A stretch of DNA of 64,000 bases, taken from the NCBI GenBank assembly GCA_020746105.1, contig CM036618.1, forward strand, positions 42,441,014 through 42,505,013, read 5' to 3'. The DNA comes from Trogon surrucura (lineage: Eukaryota; Chordata; Aves; Trogoniformes; Trogonidae). Within the stretch, counting starts at the first letter, position 1; each line of letters starts with the position of its first letter. A model generated the notes under the pieces. That model had not been told where the DNA came from. It made no database searches and saw only the letters and a program-made list of their open reading frames with translations. A program made the position numbers and the translations under genes. Below, in pieces: positions 33,993 to 44,600 of the stretch.

Positions 33993-34397
33993 AGCATCTA
34001 GCACCAGAACATAGATCAATTTGCTGGTGAATCAAGGACCTTCTGGGAAAGAAGTAGTTCAAAAGATCATCTCACACTCACAGCTAGAAACCTCTACATC
34101 ACTCCATTACGTAATCCCTTGCTTATTTATCTCGTATGTTCAAATGTATAAATAAGAAAAAGTCTTGGTGATTAGATAAGATTTTAAATGCATAAAATTA
34201 GACATAAATCCTACAAGCAGTTTTAGTTTACTAATATCGTACTGGAACTCAGACTATTTACATATGTGCAGCTATGTGTAAATTAGCTACGTATTTATAG
34301 TTTTAGGAATCCAAGTGAGGAACTTGTGGATTGTTACCCTGCTAGATAGGAAAATATTGGATGGATGGCACTAATAATGCTACTGCTTTGGAGTACA

Positions 34398-34665
34398 AAG
34401 TCACAGAATCACACAGAATCACAGAATGTTAGAGGTTGGAAGGTACCTCAAAGATCATCTAGTCCAACCCCCCTGCCAGAGCAGGACTCACCTACAGCAG
34501 ACCGCACAGGAACGCATCCAGGCAGGTTTTGAATCCCTCCAAAGAAGGAGACTCCACAACCTCCCTGGGCAGCCTGTTCCAGTGCTCTGTCACCCTCACT
34601 GTGAAAAAATATTTTCTCATATTTTGATGGAACCTCCTATGTTCCAGCTTGCACCCCTTGTGCAA
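34398..34665 (-). mobile_element. CR1 3' fragment upstream of GJA10
   Basis: Reverse-oriented CR1 beginning with tcacagaatcacacagaatc, then gttggaaggtacctcaaaga, and reaching the ORF2 end region. On the minus strand, 34492-34665 still reads as the end of ORF2 ([20 protein letters not shown]) to a stop. It lies about 440 bp upstream of the GJA10 coding exon. Confidence 0.9.
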
Positions 34666-35116
34666 CATTGTGAAACATTTTTCTGTCACACTTACAGGAT
34701 ACTTCTCAAAACTGATTATCAAATGAAAGCTGTGAGCACTATACGCTATTCTACTTGTTTTTCACCCAAAACTGTGGCAAAGCCACAGACAGTGGAAGAG
34801 AGTGGGTGTAGAATTAAACTATAGTCGGCAAAGGATTCGCAAAGTGAAAGAAAAACTAATTGTCTTCTTTCCTAATGGGAAAAGAATAGTGTAAAACTGT
34901 AGGCGTATCTTTCGCCAGCAATCATAAAGTCTGCCTTCATTTAGAGACCCATTAAGTAGAAAATAATGGAGCTCTCCTGCTACCAGAAGGATGTATATGA
35001 AAGAACATTATTTTAAAAAAAATACCAAAAAGGCTGTTTCCAAAAGAAAACCAGTATTGCATTAAAATATCTTTTTTTTTTTTTATTTTGTGTATTTCAG
35101 ATATGAACTTCTGACC

Positions 35117-36664
35117 ATGGGGGACTGGAACCTGTTGGGCAGCATACTTGAAGAAGTGCACATCCACTCAACCATAGTTGGCAAAATCTGGCTCACAATC
35201 CTGTTTATATTCCGGATGCTGGTGCTGGGAGTGGCTGCCGAGGACGTCTGGGATGATGAGCAGTCCGAGTTCATCTGTAACACGGAGCAACCCGGCTGCA
35301 ACAATATTTGCTACGACAAAGCCTTCCCTATCTCCTTGATCAGATACTGGGTACTGCAGATCGTATTCGTGTCTTCTCCGTCGCTAGTTTACATGGGCCA
35401 CGCTCTCTACAGGTTAAGGGCTCTCGAGAAAGAGCGACAGAAGAGGAAAGCCCACCTGCGGGCCCAACTGGAAGATCTGGAGCCCGTGCCCGAGGAGCAC
35501 AGGAGAGTGGAGAGGGAACTGCGAACACTAGAGGAACAGAAGAAAGTGAATAAGGCACCCCTAAGAGGGTCCCTGCTGCGCACCTATGTCCTACATATCC
35601 TGACCCGATCAGTGGTCGAAGTGGGTTTTATGATAGGTCAGTATCTTTTATATGGGTTTCACATGTCCCCCCTTTACAAATGCACTCGCCCCCCTTGCCC
35701 TAACACGGTGGATTGTTTTGTGTCCCGACCCACAGAGAAGACCATCTTTATGGTTTTCATGAACAGCATCGCTGCGGTCTCCCTCTTCCTCAACATCCTA
35801 GAAATCGCCCACCTGGGCCTCAAGAAGATCCAGAAGAGCCTCTACCTCCGGCCGCTGTGGCCGACGGGACACACCGAGGAGGAGGAGACCAGCCTCTACA
35901 ACTCCAAGAAGAGCTCCGTGGTGCCGCCGATCGGCCCGGTCGCCAACTCCTCCCCCCGCCGGCCCTCTGCCGCCGCCGCAGGGCCGCCACCCGCGCACCC
36001 TCCCGCCACCGCCTCCGCTCCGGCGGGACCCCCGGGCCGCCCGCCCCGCGCTGAGCCCCGCGGCACCCCGCCGCCGCCCCGCCGCCGCCACAGCGCGGCT
36101 CAGCACCACGGACAGCAGCCCCCGCCGCCGCCGCTCCCGCCGGCGCCGCCTCGCTCCTCCAGCAGCGAGGAGGGGCCGCGGGGGGCGCCGGGGACGGGGC
36201 CCGGGGCGGCGGGCACTCGGCGGGCGCCCCGCAAGCACAGCCGGGTCAGCATCTGCCGAGACCTCGACGAGGAGCGCGGCGAATCGCCGGACAGCGGGCA
36301 CTGCCCGGGCACCCGTAAATCCAGCTTCCTCTCGCGGGTCTTCACCGGTAGCAGGGCGGGAAGCGACAGCGAGAGCGTCGCCTCCCGCGGAGGCTCCGGA
36401 CGCGGTTCCGGCTCCGGCTCCGCTTCGGAGGGGAAGGGCCGGGAGGAGGGCAGCCCGCTCCGCAGCCCGCCCCGCAGCCCGCCGCCCGCCGCCATGGGAC
36501 GCCGCGTCTCGATGGCAAGTAGCGCCCCGGGGCAGCCCGCGGGAGGGGGACGGCTGGGGGGCCCGGGAGGGGCCGGTACCCCCAGCGGCCTGCCCCGGCC
36601 CCGAGTAGGAGGGGGCGAGCCGGGGGGCAGGGAGGCTGGGGCAGGACTTCCGACGCAGCCCTAG
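35117..36664 (+). CDS. GJA10: GJA10, gap-junction alpha-10 connexin
   Basis: This is a connexin, which forms hexameric hemichannels and gap junctions in the plasma membrane. Mammalian GJA10 (human Cx62, mouse Cx57) is known from retinal horizontal cells. The 515-residue frame starts MGDWNLLGSILEEVHIHST, and the exon begins at 35101 after GTGTATTTCAG, so the ATG at 35117 is the start. Four membrane segments are visible at about 20-41, 76-98, 153-180 and 208-234. The extracellular loops carry the diagnostic cysteines: E1 C54, C61, C65 (C-x6-C-x3-C) and E2 C189, C194, C200 (C-x4-C-x5-C). The loop at about 99-152 is charged. The tail (235-515) is proline-, alanine-, glycine- and arginine-rich. 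It keeps the family motif RKSSFLSRVF followed by a serine-rich run, and MGRRVSM near the end. The last 45 or so residues do not resemble human GJA10 and may be intronic if a GC-AG donor (ATG|GCAAGT at 36516) is used. Confidence 0.95.
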   Translation: MGDWNLLGSILEEVHIHSTIVGKIWLTILFIFRMLVLGVAAEDVWDDEQSEFICNTEQPGCNNICYDKAFPISLIRYWVLQIVFVSSPSLVYMGHALYRLRALEKERQKRKAHLRAQLEDLEPVPEEHRRVERELRTLEEQKKVNKAPLRGSLLRTYVLHILTRSVVEVGFMIGQYLLYGFHMSPLYKCTRPPCPNTVDCFVSRPTEKTIFMVFMNSIAAVSLFLNILEIAHLGLKKIQKSLYLRPLWPTGHTEEEETSLYNSKKSSVVPPIGPVANSSPRRPSAAAAGPPPAHPPATASAPAGPPGRPPRAEPRGTPPPPRRRHSAAQHHGQQPPPPPLPPAPPRSSSSEEGPRGAPGTGPGAAGTRRAPRKHSRVSICRDLDEERGESPDSGHCPGTRKSSFLSRVFTGSRAGSDSESVASRGGSGRGSGSGSASEGKGREEGSPLRSPPRSPPPAAMGRRVSMASSAPGQPAGGGRLGGPGGAGTPSGLPRPRVGGGEPGGREAGAGLPTQP

Positions 36665-37650
36665 CGCCTCGCAGCTGCCGGGGTTCAGCCGAGCTCCCGC
36701 ACCCGCACGCTTGGTCCCCTTCCACAGTGAATTCGTCAGTGACTGGGGCGAAGGGACAGCCCCGTGTACCAGCACAGGCCAGGGGCAGCCTGGTGTACAT
36801 TAAGAAGAGCGTGGCCAGCAGGTCGAGGGAGGTCATCCTACCCCTCTACTCTGCGCTGGTGAGACCTCACCTGGATCACTTCATCCAGTCTGGGCCACCC
36901 AATTCAGCCAGGGCAAGGAGCTACTGGAAAGAGTCCAGCACAGAGCCACAGAGATGATGAGGGGACTGGGGCATTTAACACAGAAGGAAGGGCTGAGAGA
37001 GGTGGGTCTGTTTATTCTGGAGAACAGGAGGCGGAGAGGGGATCTCATCAATGCTTATAAATATCTAAAGGGTGGGTGTCAGGCGGATGGGGCCAGACTC
37101 TTCTCAGTGGTGTCCAGTGACAGGACAAGGGGCGATAGTCACAAACTGAAAAACGGGAGGTTCAACCTAAACATGAGGAAATACTTCTTTACTGTGAGGG
37201 TGACAGCAGTGGAACAGGCTGCCCAGAGAGGTTGTGGAGTCTCCACCTCTGGAGACATTCAAAGTCCATCTGGACATTTTCTCTTGTGGTCTACTCGAAG
37301 GAGATCCTGCTCTGGCAGGGGAAGCGGACTAGATGATCTTTAGAGATCCCTTCCAACCCTTTCCATTCTGTGATTCTGTGAAAGCAAAAAACTTCATTAG
37401 GAAGTTATTGGGTCCTGAGGATCTCTAAGTCGCCAAATCTCAGCTTCGTTATATCAACCCAAGCGACTTGACAGGGACTGTCCCAGGGGAAACTTGTTCA
37501 AGCCCAGCCTGCTTGGCACTGCAAGAAGAGGAAGTCAAGTGCATTGAGTTCAATGGCTCAACTTCTGTCAGCTTCAGGGGGTTTGTCTCAGAGGTGACCA
37601 CCAAGCTGAATAATTTCTCAATGAATAAATTAAAAGATGTACACATAAAA
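36665..37650 (+). other. GJA10: Probable GJA10 3' UTR with AATAAA
   Basis: The sequence after the GJA10 stop contains a CR1 copy from about 115 bp downstream. AATAAA lies at 37624-37629 and again at 37916-37921. If the first is used, the CR1 is part of the mature 3' UTR. Extent is inferred. Confidence 0.45.
36780..37382 (+). mobile_element. CR1 fragment just 3' of the GJA10 stop codon
   Basis: About 600 bp of CR1, from gtacattaagaagagcgtgg to the tail ccattctgtgattctgtga. It covers the ORF2 C-terminal part (MMRGLGHLTQKEGLREVGLF-like) and the 3' end. The frame is broken near 37210. Confidence 0.93.
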
Positions 37651-39273
37651 CATTAAATAGTTGCAATGCCAGAACCAATAACTACAGAATTGCATTTTCA
37701 GCAGCTCTTTCTCTTCTTTGGCCGCATGCTCTAAGCTTGCTTACTGTCAGTATTGATAAGACATAATGCTTGCATTCAAGAACCAATGAATTGTTTTGAT
37801 TTTTTAAAGTAATTTGAATTCTAATTCCTCTGGGATTTGTCCTCCGAGTTCCTTTGCCAATGCTTGCAGGAGCAAGCCCTTAATTACCTTTTTTGTAGGG
37901 CATGTAATAAACAGAAGATTACTTCACACAATACTCAAAGTTATCAATTCTGTTTATTTCTTTTAATGACTCCTCCTCAAAATAAATATATTTACTAAAT
38001 ACAAAACAAAACCAACCAAACAAAAAACTTAAAATCATTTGTGGTAAGAAGCAAAAGGCACTCTTACTCATTGCTCACCAAAAAACTGTGAGTTCCCGCT
38101 TCTACAATATGTAAATATTCAGCATAAGCCATGTTGAACTGTCACTTAGATGCAATTTAATGATTTTCCACTTCACCGTTTCTGATATAGGAAAGCGTCC
38201 TGGAGCCTAATCTCCCAATCTGCTGGTTTTTGATACTCAGATGAGAAAGTTCATTGAAAAGGTGAAGTACAAAAAGTTATTGAAGCATGACAGAATTTCA
38301 GCAGCACCCTGTTGAGAACTTGCAGAAGCTGCCTGGCAGCTTTTACTGTTTAATGACGATGAAGCTGTCTTTCAGCGGAGATCTTGTAGAGAAGCATAGT
38401 TAGTGTGCGAAGCGATGTCATTACTCTTGAAAGTAACACTTTTCTGGCATGCTGCCTTTGGAGATCGTTGTGTACGGGACTGCTACTAGCATTTTAAAAT
38501 ATGGGTCGTGTAGCTGTGCTACCTCTTGCTTCCTGTTTACAGCACATGATATTTTTAAAGTAAAGGTGCTTCTGTATACAAATGAGTCAATGTTTAGGCA
38601 AATGCACTTTACTGCTGGCATTGCTACAGCGTTTGATGAATACCAATTTCAATACATAAATATTCTGGCACATCATAGCAATGTTGAATCTGGGCGTTAA
38701 AGCTTGCATATCCTTCTGCTCTGTATTTCCCAATTCTTGTATTCACTGTTTAATTTTAGTTGTCAAAGGCACTCAGCATTCTTTTGAATTGTTTTATTGT
38801 GACTTCCAGGAGTCAATCATTATGTATGAATGTTGAGATAAAAGAAAAATATGTATGATTAAGTTTATCTGTGTGACAGGAGCATCCAAAAATTAGCGAT
38901 CATATTAAAAAACTCAAGTACTTAAAAGAAATCACATTTAAAAAAACCTGAAGTGCACACACAAAAATTATCTGCTGCCATGCCTGATTAATAGTGACTT
39001 GCAACAGTAATGCAGAGAATGGACAGACACCCTTTAACATAATAATGAATGCACATATGCAAACATGTTTTAAACAGTCAAAACAGAGTCTATTCTAACC
39101 TGGATTTTATTAATCTAAGCTAGATACCCAAATGGAGCAAAAAGATAGTGGAATTGACACCGTTCTTTGATTTTCTTCTTCAATTTCAACTTTCCCAAAC
39201 TATAACCTTTACCTCCATAACACCTTGAATGTTTTCTTTCGCCCTTCATCCATACCGTTCTGCTGGAACTGGT
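37651..39273. other. Intergenic DNA, no gene seen
   Basis: AT-rich anonymous sequence between GJA10 and a probable solo LTR. No coding, RNA or repeat signal I can support, apart from a possible second GJA10 poly(A) signal at 37916-37921. Confidence 0.6.
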
Positions 39274-39867
39274 TGTGAGGAGTACTCCCATTCTCAGTTA
39301 ATCCACAAGTGCAATTAAACTGAATTTATTAAGAAATTAAAGCTCTCACAAGTTTACAAATTCTGGTATCAGTTCAAAAGAGCAATTACTACACTACACC
39401 CAATTCATAAAGTTAGAATAACGATCCAGATCATAAATACACTCACCCATATAAAGATGAGGACTCTCAGCCTCGAGGAGTCATCCTGGCTGGCGTCCCA
39501 GACCAAGGGGGAGGCTGTGCCCCCACTGCAAGACCTGCTCCTCCGAAGGGACGTGCTCCAACGCGTCCCTGGCAGGATCCTGTTTTAAAGCTCATTCAAA
39601 TCTGAGCTGTGGTCAATCAAAGCCATATCGACCTCCCATTGGCTACCAGTCAGCTCCTTGGGTGTACACCCAGGCTGATGGGCTAAACCCAAACTAGGCA
39701 GAAACTTCCAGTAGTTTCCCTGAAATCTGCCTGGCAACTGCTGTGAGGGGAGGCATCTCAGACTAGGGCGAAGGCACGTGCCACACTGGTCTGTAGCATT
39801 CTTTGCATTAGCTCACTGAGAGGAATATCAGCCCAACATTGAAAATATCACTTTCTATACCTCAACA
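39274..39867 (-). mobile_element. Probable solo LTR of an endogenous retrovirus
   Basis: On the minus strand this 594-bp block reads TGTTGAGG at the start and CCTCACA at the end. Inside, in order, come a CCAAT box (ATTGG at 39638-39642 on the plus strand), a TATA-like TTTAAAA (39583-39589) and AATAAA (39325-39330), about 50 bp before the end. The TG...CA ends with short inverted repeats and this order of elements fit an LTR (U3-R-U5). I see no clear target-site duplication and no internal retroviral genes on either side. The family is not recognised. Confidence 0.55.
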
Positions 39868-40429
39868 ACCATTCTAGCAGCTTCCAGTCAAATGCATGCC
39901 CGTGCTCTGTGCTAAGATAGCAGGACAACTGCAGCCGCCCACAACCACCATAGCTCTCTTAGCTCGAAGAAAATCTCAGAAATGCACAAAATCAAATCAT
40001 CTGCTACTGCAGGAGTCTGCACAAAAGTCATCTGCATCCCGTTTGTCATGGCACTGAAAGCACTGAAGAGACCTAACTGTGTAGTTATGGATGCTTGACT
40101 TTTAGCCTGTGATGAGATTTTTTTTTTGAGGAGTATTATCAATGCATCCACACCAAACTGGAGTCTCTAACAGATAATTAATTATTATTAGGGATAACTA
40201 AATGTTATAAAAGTTACCTTTCAGAATGTAGTGCATGCTCTTGATCGAAACATGAAGACTAGGTGGTGGATAGTGGTTGAACCGATCATGATCAAATGAT
40301 ATTTTTATCAAAGGTAGTACAGAACTGCATCACTTAAAGAGAACAGGAAATTCTTCTTAGGACCTCCCCTTTGGAGGAAAGGTTACTTTGGATGTTTAAG
40401 AGAGAAGGCATTCAGTCCTTCACTGAAAA
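39868..40429. other. Intergenic DNA, no gene seen
   Basis: No supported feature between the probable LTR and the next CR1 copy. Confidence 0.55.
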
Positions 40430-40866
40430 CCCTTGTGATGAAGGGAGTGGAACATCTCCCTTATGAGGAAAGGCTGAAGGAGCTGGGTCTCTTTAGCTTG
40501 GAGAAGAGGAGACTGAGGGGTGACCTCATTAATGTTTACAAATATATCAAGGGTGAGTGTCAGGAGGACAGAGTCAGGCTCTTTTCAGTGATGTCCAATG
40601 ACAGGACAAGGGGCAATGGATACAAGCTGGAACATAGGAGGTTCCATAAAAATATTAGAAAAAACTTTTTCACGGTGAGGGTGACGGAGCACTGCAACAG
40701 GCTGCCCAGGGAGGTTGTGGAGTCTCCTTCTCTGGAGACATTCAAAACCCACTTGGACGCATTCCTGTGTGATCTACTGTAGGTGATCCTGCTCTGGCAG
40801 GGGGGCTGGACTAGATGATCTTTCAAGGTCCCTTCCAACCCCTGACATTCTGTGATTCTGTGAAAT
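40430..40866 (+). mobile_element. CR1 fragment with intact ORF2 C terminus
   Basis: This comparatively young CR1 copy is open from about 40435 to a stop at 40780-40782. It encodes the typical last part of CR1 ORF2 ([20 protein letters not shown], then [20 protein letters not shown]). The 3' UTR follows and ends cattctgtgattctgtga. It is strongly 5'-truncated, so it cannot move by itself. Confidence 0.94.
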
Positions 40867-41589
40867 GGCTCAATAGGATGTTGAATTCAAAATGCATGTT
40901 TGGCGTGAGGATTCCTCAGCTTTTCAGACTTCAGTTCAAACCAGACCGGCTATATATATAAAAGAAGAAATGCCTTCCCATTGGTAGGATTTGTACAGAG
41001 TGATTTGTTTGGCCACAGTGCAGACTAACAAGGCTATTTAAAAAACCCTCATCTGGAATTGGTGGAGGTGCAGAGCTATTTCTTCATGTCATGTCCAACT
41101 GTTGTGTAAAATCTTTAAAAAATATTTATGCTTTGACTAAACAGTTTTACACACAAACCATTCACTCTTCAGTTACTTGGTCATTGTGTTGTCCAAAGTT
41201 CTCCATTATTCACATCAGGAAACAAAAATGAGAGAGTCAGAAATCTTGAAAAACTTATTAGGCTAATGGCTTCTGAAGAGACTCGTCCACTGGGAAAAAT
41301 ATCTTTGCCTTCAGCTTCCTTCATCCACTTCTGATCAAACTTTCGCTCTACGAGATTCTGAGGACAGATCACCAAAACTGGACCTTTATTGCCTTAGAAA
41401 AAGCACAGGGCAAAGCATAGGAGGAGAGAGACACGGTATGGCATGAGAGTAATTTCCTGACTTCGACCCACATAAACACAGTGATAAAAGCATCACTGAC
41501 ACTGTATGGGTAAGGTATTCTCAACTCAGTGGAGACCTGGGATAAATAGCATTGCAAAACTCTACATTGACAGGGGAATATAGCTGAAA

Positions 41590-41690
41590 ACAGGACATCT
41601 GCTGTAGGTGGTCCTGCTCTGGCGGGGGGTTTGGACTAGATGATCCTTGGGGTCCCTTCCAACCTCAAACATTCTGTGATTCTGTGATCT
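41590..41690 (+). mobile_element. Short CR1 3' end
   Basis: About 100 bp: gtaggtggtcctgctctggc, ttggactagatgatccttgg, then cattctgtgattctgtgat. It is a severely 5'-truncated insertion. Confidence 0.92.
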
Positions 41691-44600
41691 CTAAAACCTC
41701 GTTCCTGAGAAACACAGTCAGAGTGCTTTGAAGTGATAGAGAACAATTTGTTTGCTGATGACTGTCTCCAAGCTAAGAATTTCCAAGACTCACTTAGAGG
41801 ATACATCTTAGGGAATACATGGCATCTTATCTTCTAAAGACGTATCATGGCTACACACATAGTTCCGCCCTAGGTTTTGCATCGCTCAACACATTTTAAC
41901 TTTTATTTGAGAGGACATACAGCTATGGAGCAAAGGGGCACCTTCGGCACAGTCCTCGGCAGCCAGCCTCCTTTAGGCAAGCAGGCCTTAAATGGCTTAA
42001 ATGGCTGCTTCTCACAAAGAAATGACAACAGGGTGTTGGGTTCACAAAGGCGTGTAGGGATTATGCTGCTGTTGATAGGATTCTGCACGTGAATGACATA
42101 ATGAGAAAAAAACCCACAATGATTTGCATTAGTCTGGTATGTGATACATTTTTAAGTTTGGTAAAACTAATAGGCTTCTGTAGTCAAAGGTCAGTATATA
42201 ACTAGTACAGATGCAATCTGTGCTCTCTTGAAAATAGACAGGGACTAGAATTGCATCCTATAATAGGCATCGAGCATTCAGAGCATCACACTAAAGGGTA
42301 TTGTCTCACTACCTCAGGAGTGCAAGAGTGTGTGAAGCCATTGGGACCATTTAATAACTCCCTTTTTGTCTCCAGAGGGACAAAAATGAGAGATTTGAGC
42401 ACTCCAGTTGAACAATTATAGAGGGAGAGGCTTTACTTCCCAAGCCACCCTCTGCTAGAATCAGTCTTCCTCCTCTACAAACCAAAGGAACATTGCAGGA
42501 TATCAGAAAGCTCAGCTGAACATGACCACAGCCTGGCATCTCATCCTCACCGTGTCACTGTGTCATCACAATTCAACAGCTGAGTGCAAAAATTTCTACG
42601 AAAGATATTTCATTGTTGGCTGCATCTGAAAAGTCTTTCACTAGCTGCATCTTCCTAAAGCAGAGGACTGCAGTTTCATGCTACTATAGCGTGTCCATTA
42701 TCAGTTCTTCTTGGCCTATAGATATTTTTTAAAGAATCCTAAGGTGTGCTCTAAAACCTATGAGTTTTAATTTGGTCAACTGGGATTGGGAGTATTTACA
42801 CTCTTCTCACAAAGGCACCATCTTTCAGGTGACTTGGAACTAGGTTTACAGGTTTGCATCCCAAGCCTAAACCTGCATTGAGGGAACTACTGTGCTGGTC
42901 CTTTTGCTAGAGTACCCAAGGATATACCAAGAAGATGGGGACACTTGACTTTATTTAACTTTTTCAGTGAGCCAAGATAAATTCCTGGAATGACAAACAA
43001 AACTGGGAGGTAGTAGAAGATTTATAATATTCTCAGCAATTTCAACTGAACTGCTCTCCCAGGAAACCAAAATGACTAGACCAAGATTTTCAGAAAGAAT
43101 TTGGCATTTTAGACATATAACTTCAGATTTTTGTTTTTCAAGAAGTGTTTTCTTCATCCTCATGTCCATTCCTTATCCTTTAGCTCACACTCTCCTCCAG
43201 AGAGCCCTGTGCTTTCAGTGCCATTTATTTAAGTCTATATTTTTTGGCTACAAAGTAATCAATGTATTTTTAAAGCAAGGCCCCCTCCTCATGGCAAAGG
43301 AGGGGAACAGAGCTGATAATGAAGTACCTGGTAAAGCTGATACTCTCAGCTCACAGAATTGGACTGAGATAGGGCTGCTGATTTTATTCATTTGCAGAAA
43401 AGAAAGTCTCCGTGGGGCTGAAATCCTGGCTCTGCCCAAGCTGGGGAAATTTTACAATTCACTGGGTCTTGTTTCCCTCACTGCATTGTTTTTTTATCCC
43501 TCTGAGCTGCTCAATTCTTTTTATACTTCTCAATTCTCCATTCAGCTTTGAGCCTTTTACCCAGTGGGAAAAATACTCTGTAGTGAGCAGGATATGAAAG
43601 AGAGAGCTGCTATTCAGCCTGAATGCTTGCAGTCTTCTCCAGAACAAGGCATGTTTACTCACCCTTTCAACAACACTTGAGGAATAAATATCCACTCATT
43701 TAACTGGCTGCTCACCCGCTCTTGCTCCTGGGGCTGGAAACAGTTTGATAAGAGTGAATATACATTGAAATAACAACCCTGATAGTCACGGAGGAGTTAT
43801 TCAGACAGATGAGCTCCACAAGGAAAATCTACAGGTGGGGTAAGGGGCTGATAAGATCCTGCGTGTCTCTAGGATGTTCGAGACTCCTTAAAAGTATTCA
43901 TATTTATACCTGCAAACACTTCTTTAAAAAAAAACCCCAACATTAAATTCCACAGTAGTTGTATTTTTTCTGCCCTGGAGCACTCTGGAAAAGCTCGTGG
44001 TGATGACAGCCAGTGTACCAATTATCCTGCAAAAGCTACTTGGTCATCCAAAGGTAACCACCCACCGGTTGCACAAACACAGATAAACTTTGGGAGTCAT
44101 CAGCAGCTGACAACTAATGAACCTCTCTGAGGATTTGTGCAGCAGCAAATGGATGAGCTTGATTTTAGACAGTGGAACTCGCTTAATCGTGTCCATCTTT
44201 GTATCGTTTTAAAGCAAACAGAAGTATACAAACCCTCTTAACATGTAAAGCAAGAGCTCTAGGATGGGTCCACTAATTTTGAGCAGGTTACTTAGAGGAT
44301 TAGTGTGTTTAGTTTAGTTTGGAAGCAAGGTGTTCCCCCTCTTCCCACCTTCCCCTTAGCATTGAACAAAGCCCTACAAGGTAAGTCAGCTAAACACCTG
44401 ATTCCCACCTTCCCAACTATGTAGGTGTTGGGGTTAATTACTATGATAACACTTTTCTCCTTTAAGCCATTTCAGCTTCATGCTTTCTTTCTCTTGTTAT
44501 CTTTCAGAGCATGCTCCTAGAACTATCATCTATCATGAAAAAGTAATGACATTCTGAGAAGAAATAAACTAAGGGATTGAGCACAAACTGCCTTCAGCAG

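Noticed and set aside
35798-36775. 325-codon frame on the minus strand opposite the GJA10 tail
   Set aside because: It is the antisense shadow of the GC-rich GJA10 coding sequence.
43072-43551. 159-codon open frame in the GJA10-BACH2 intergenic region
   Set aside because: Random-looking composition, no domain, no splice or promoter context.
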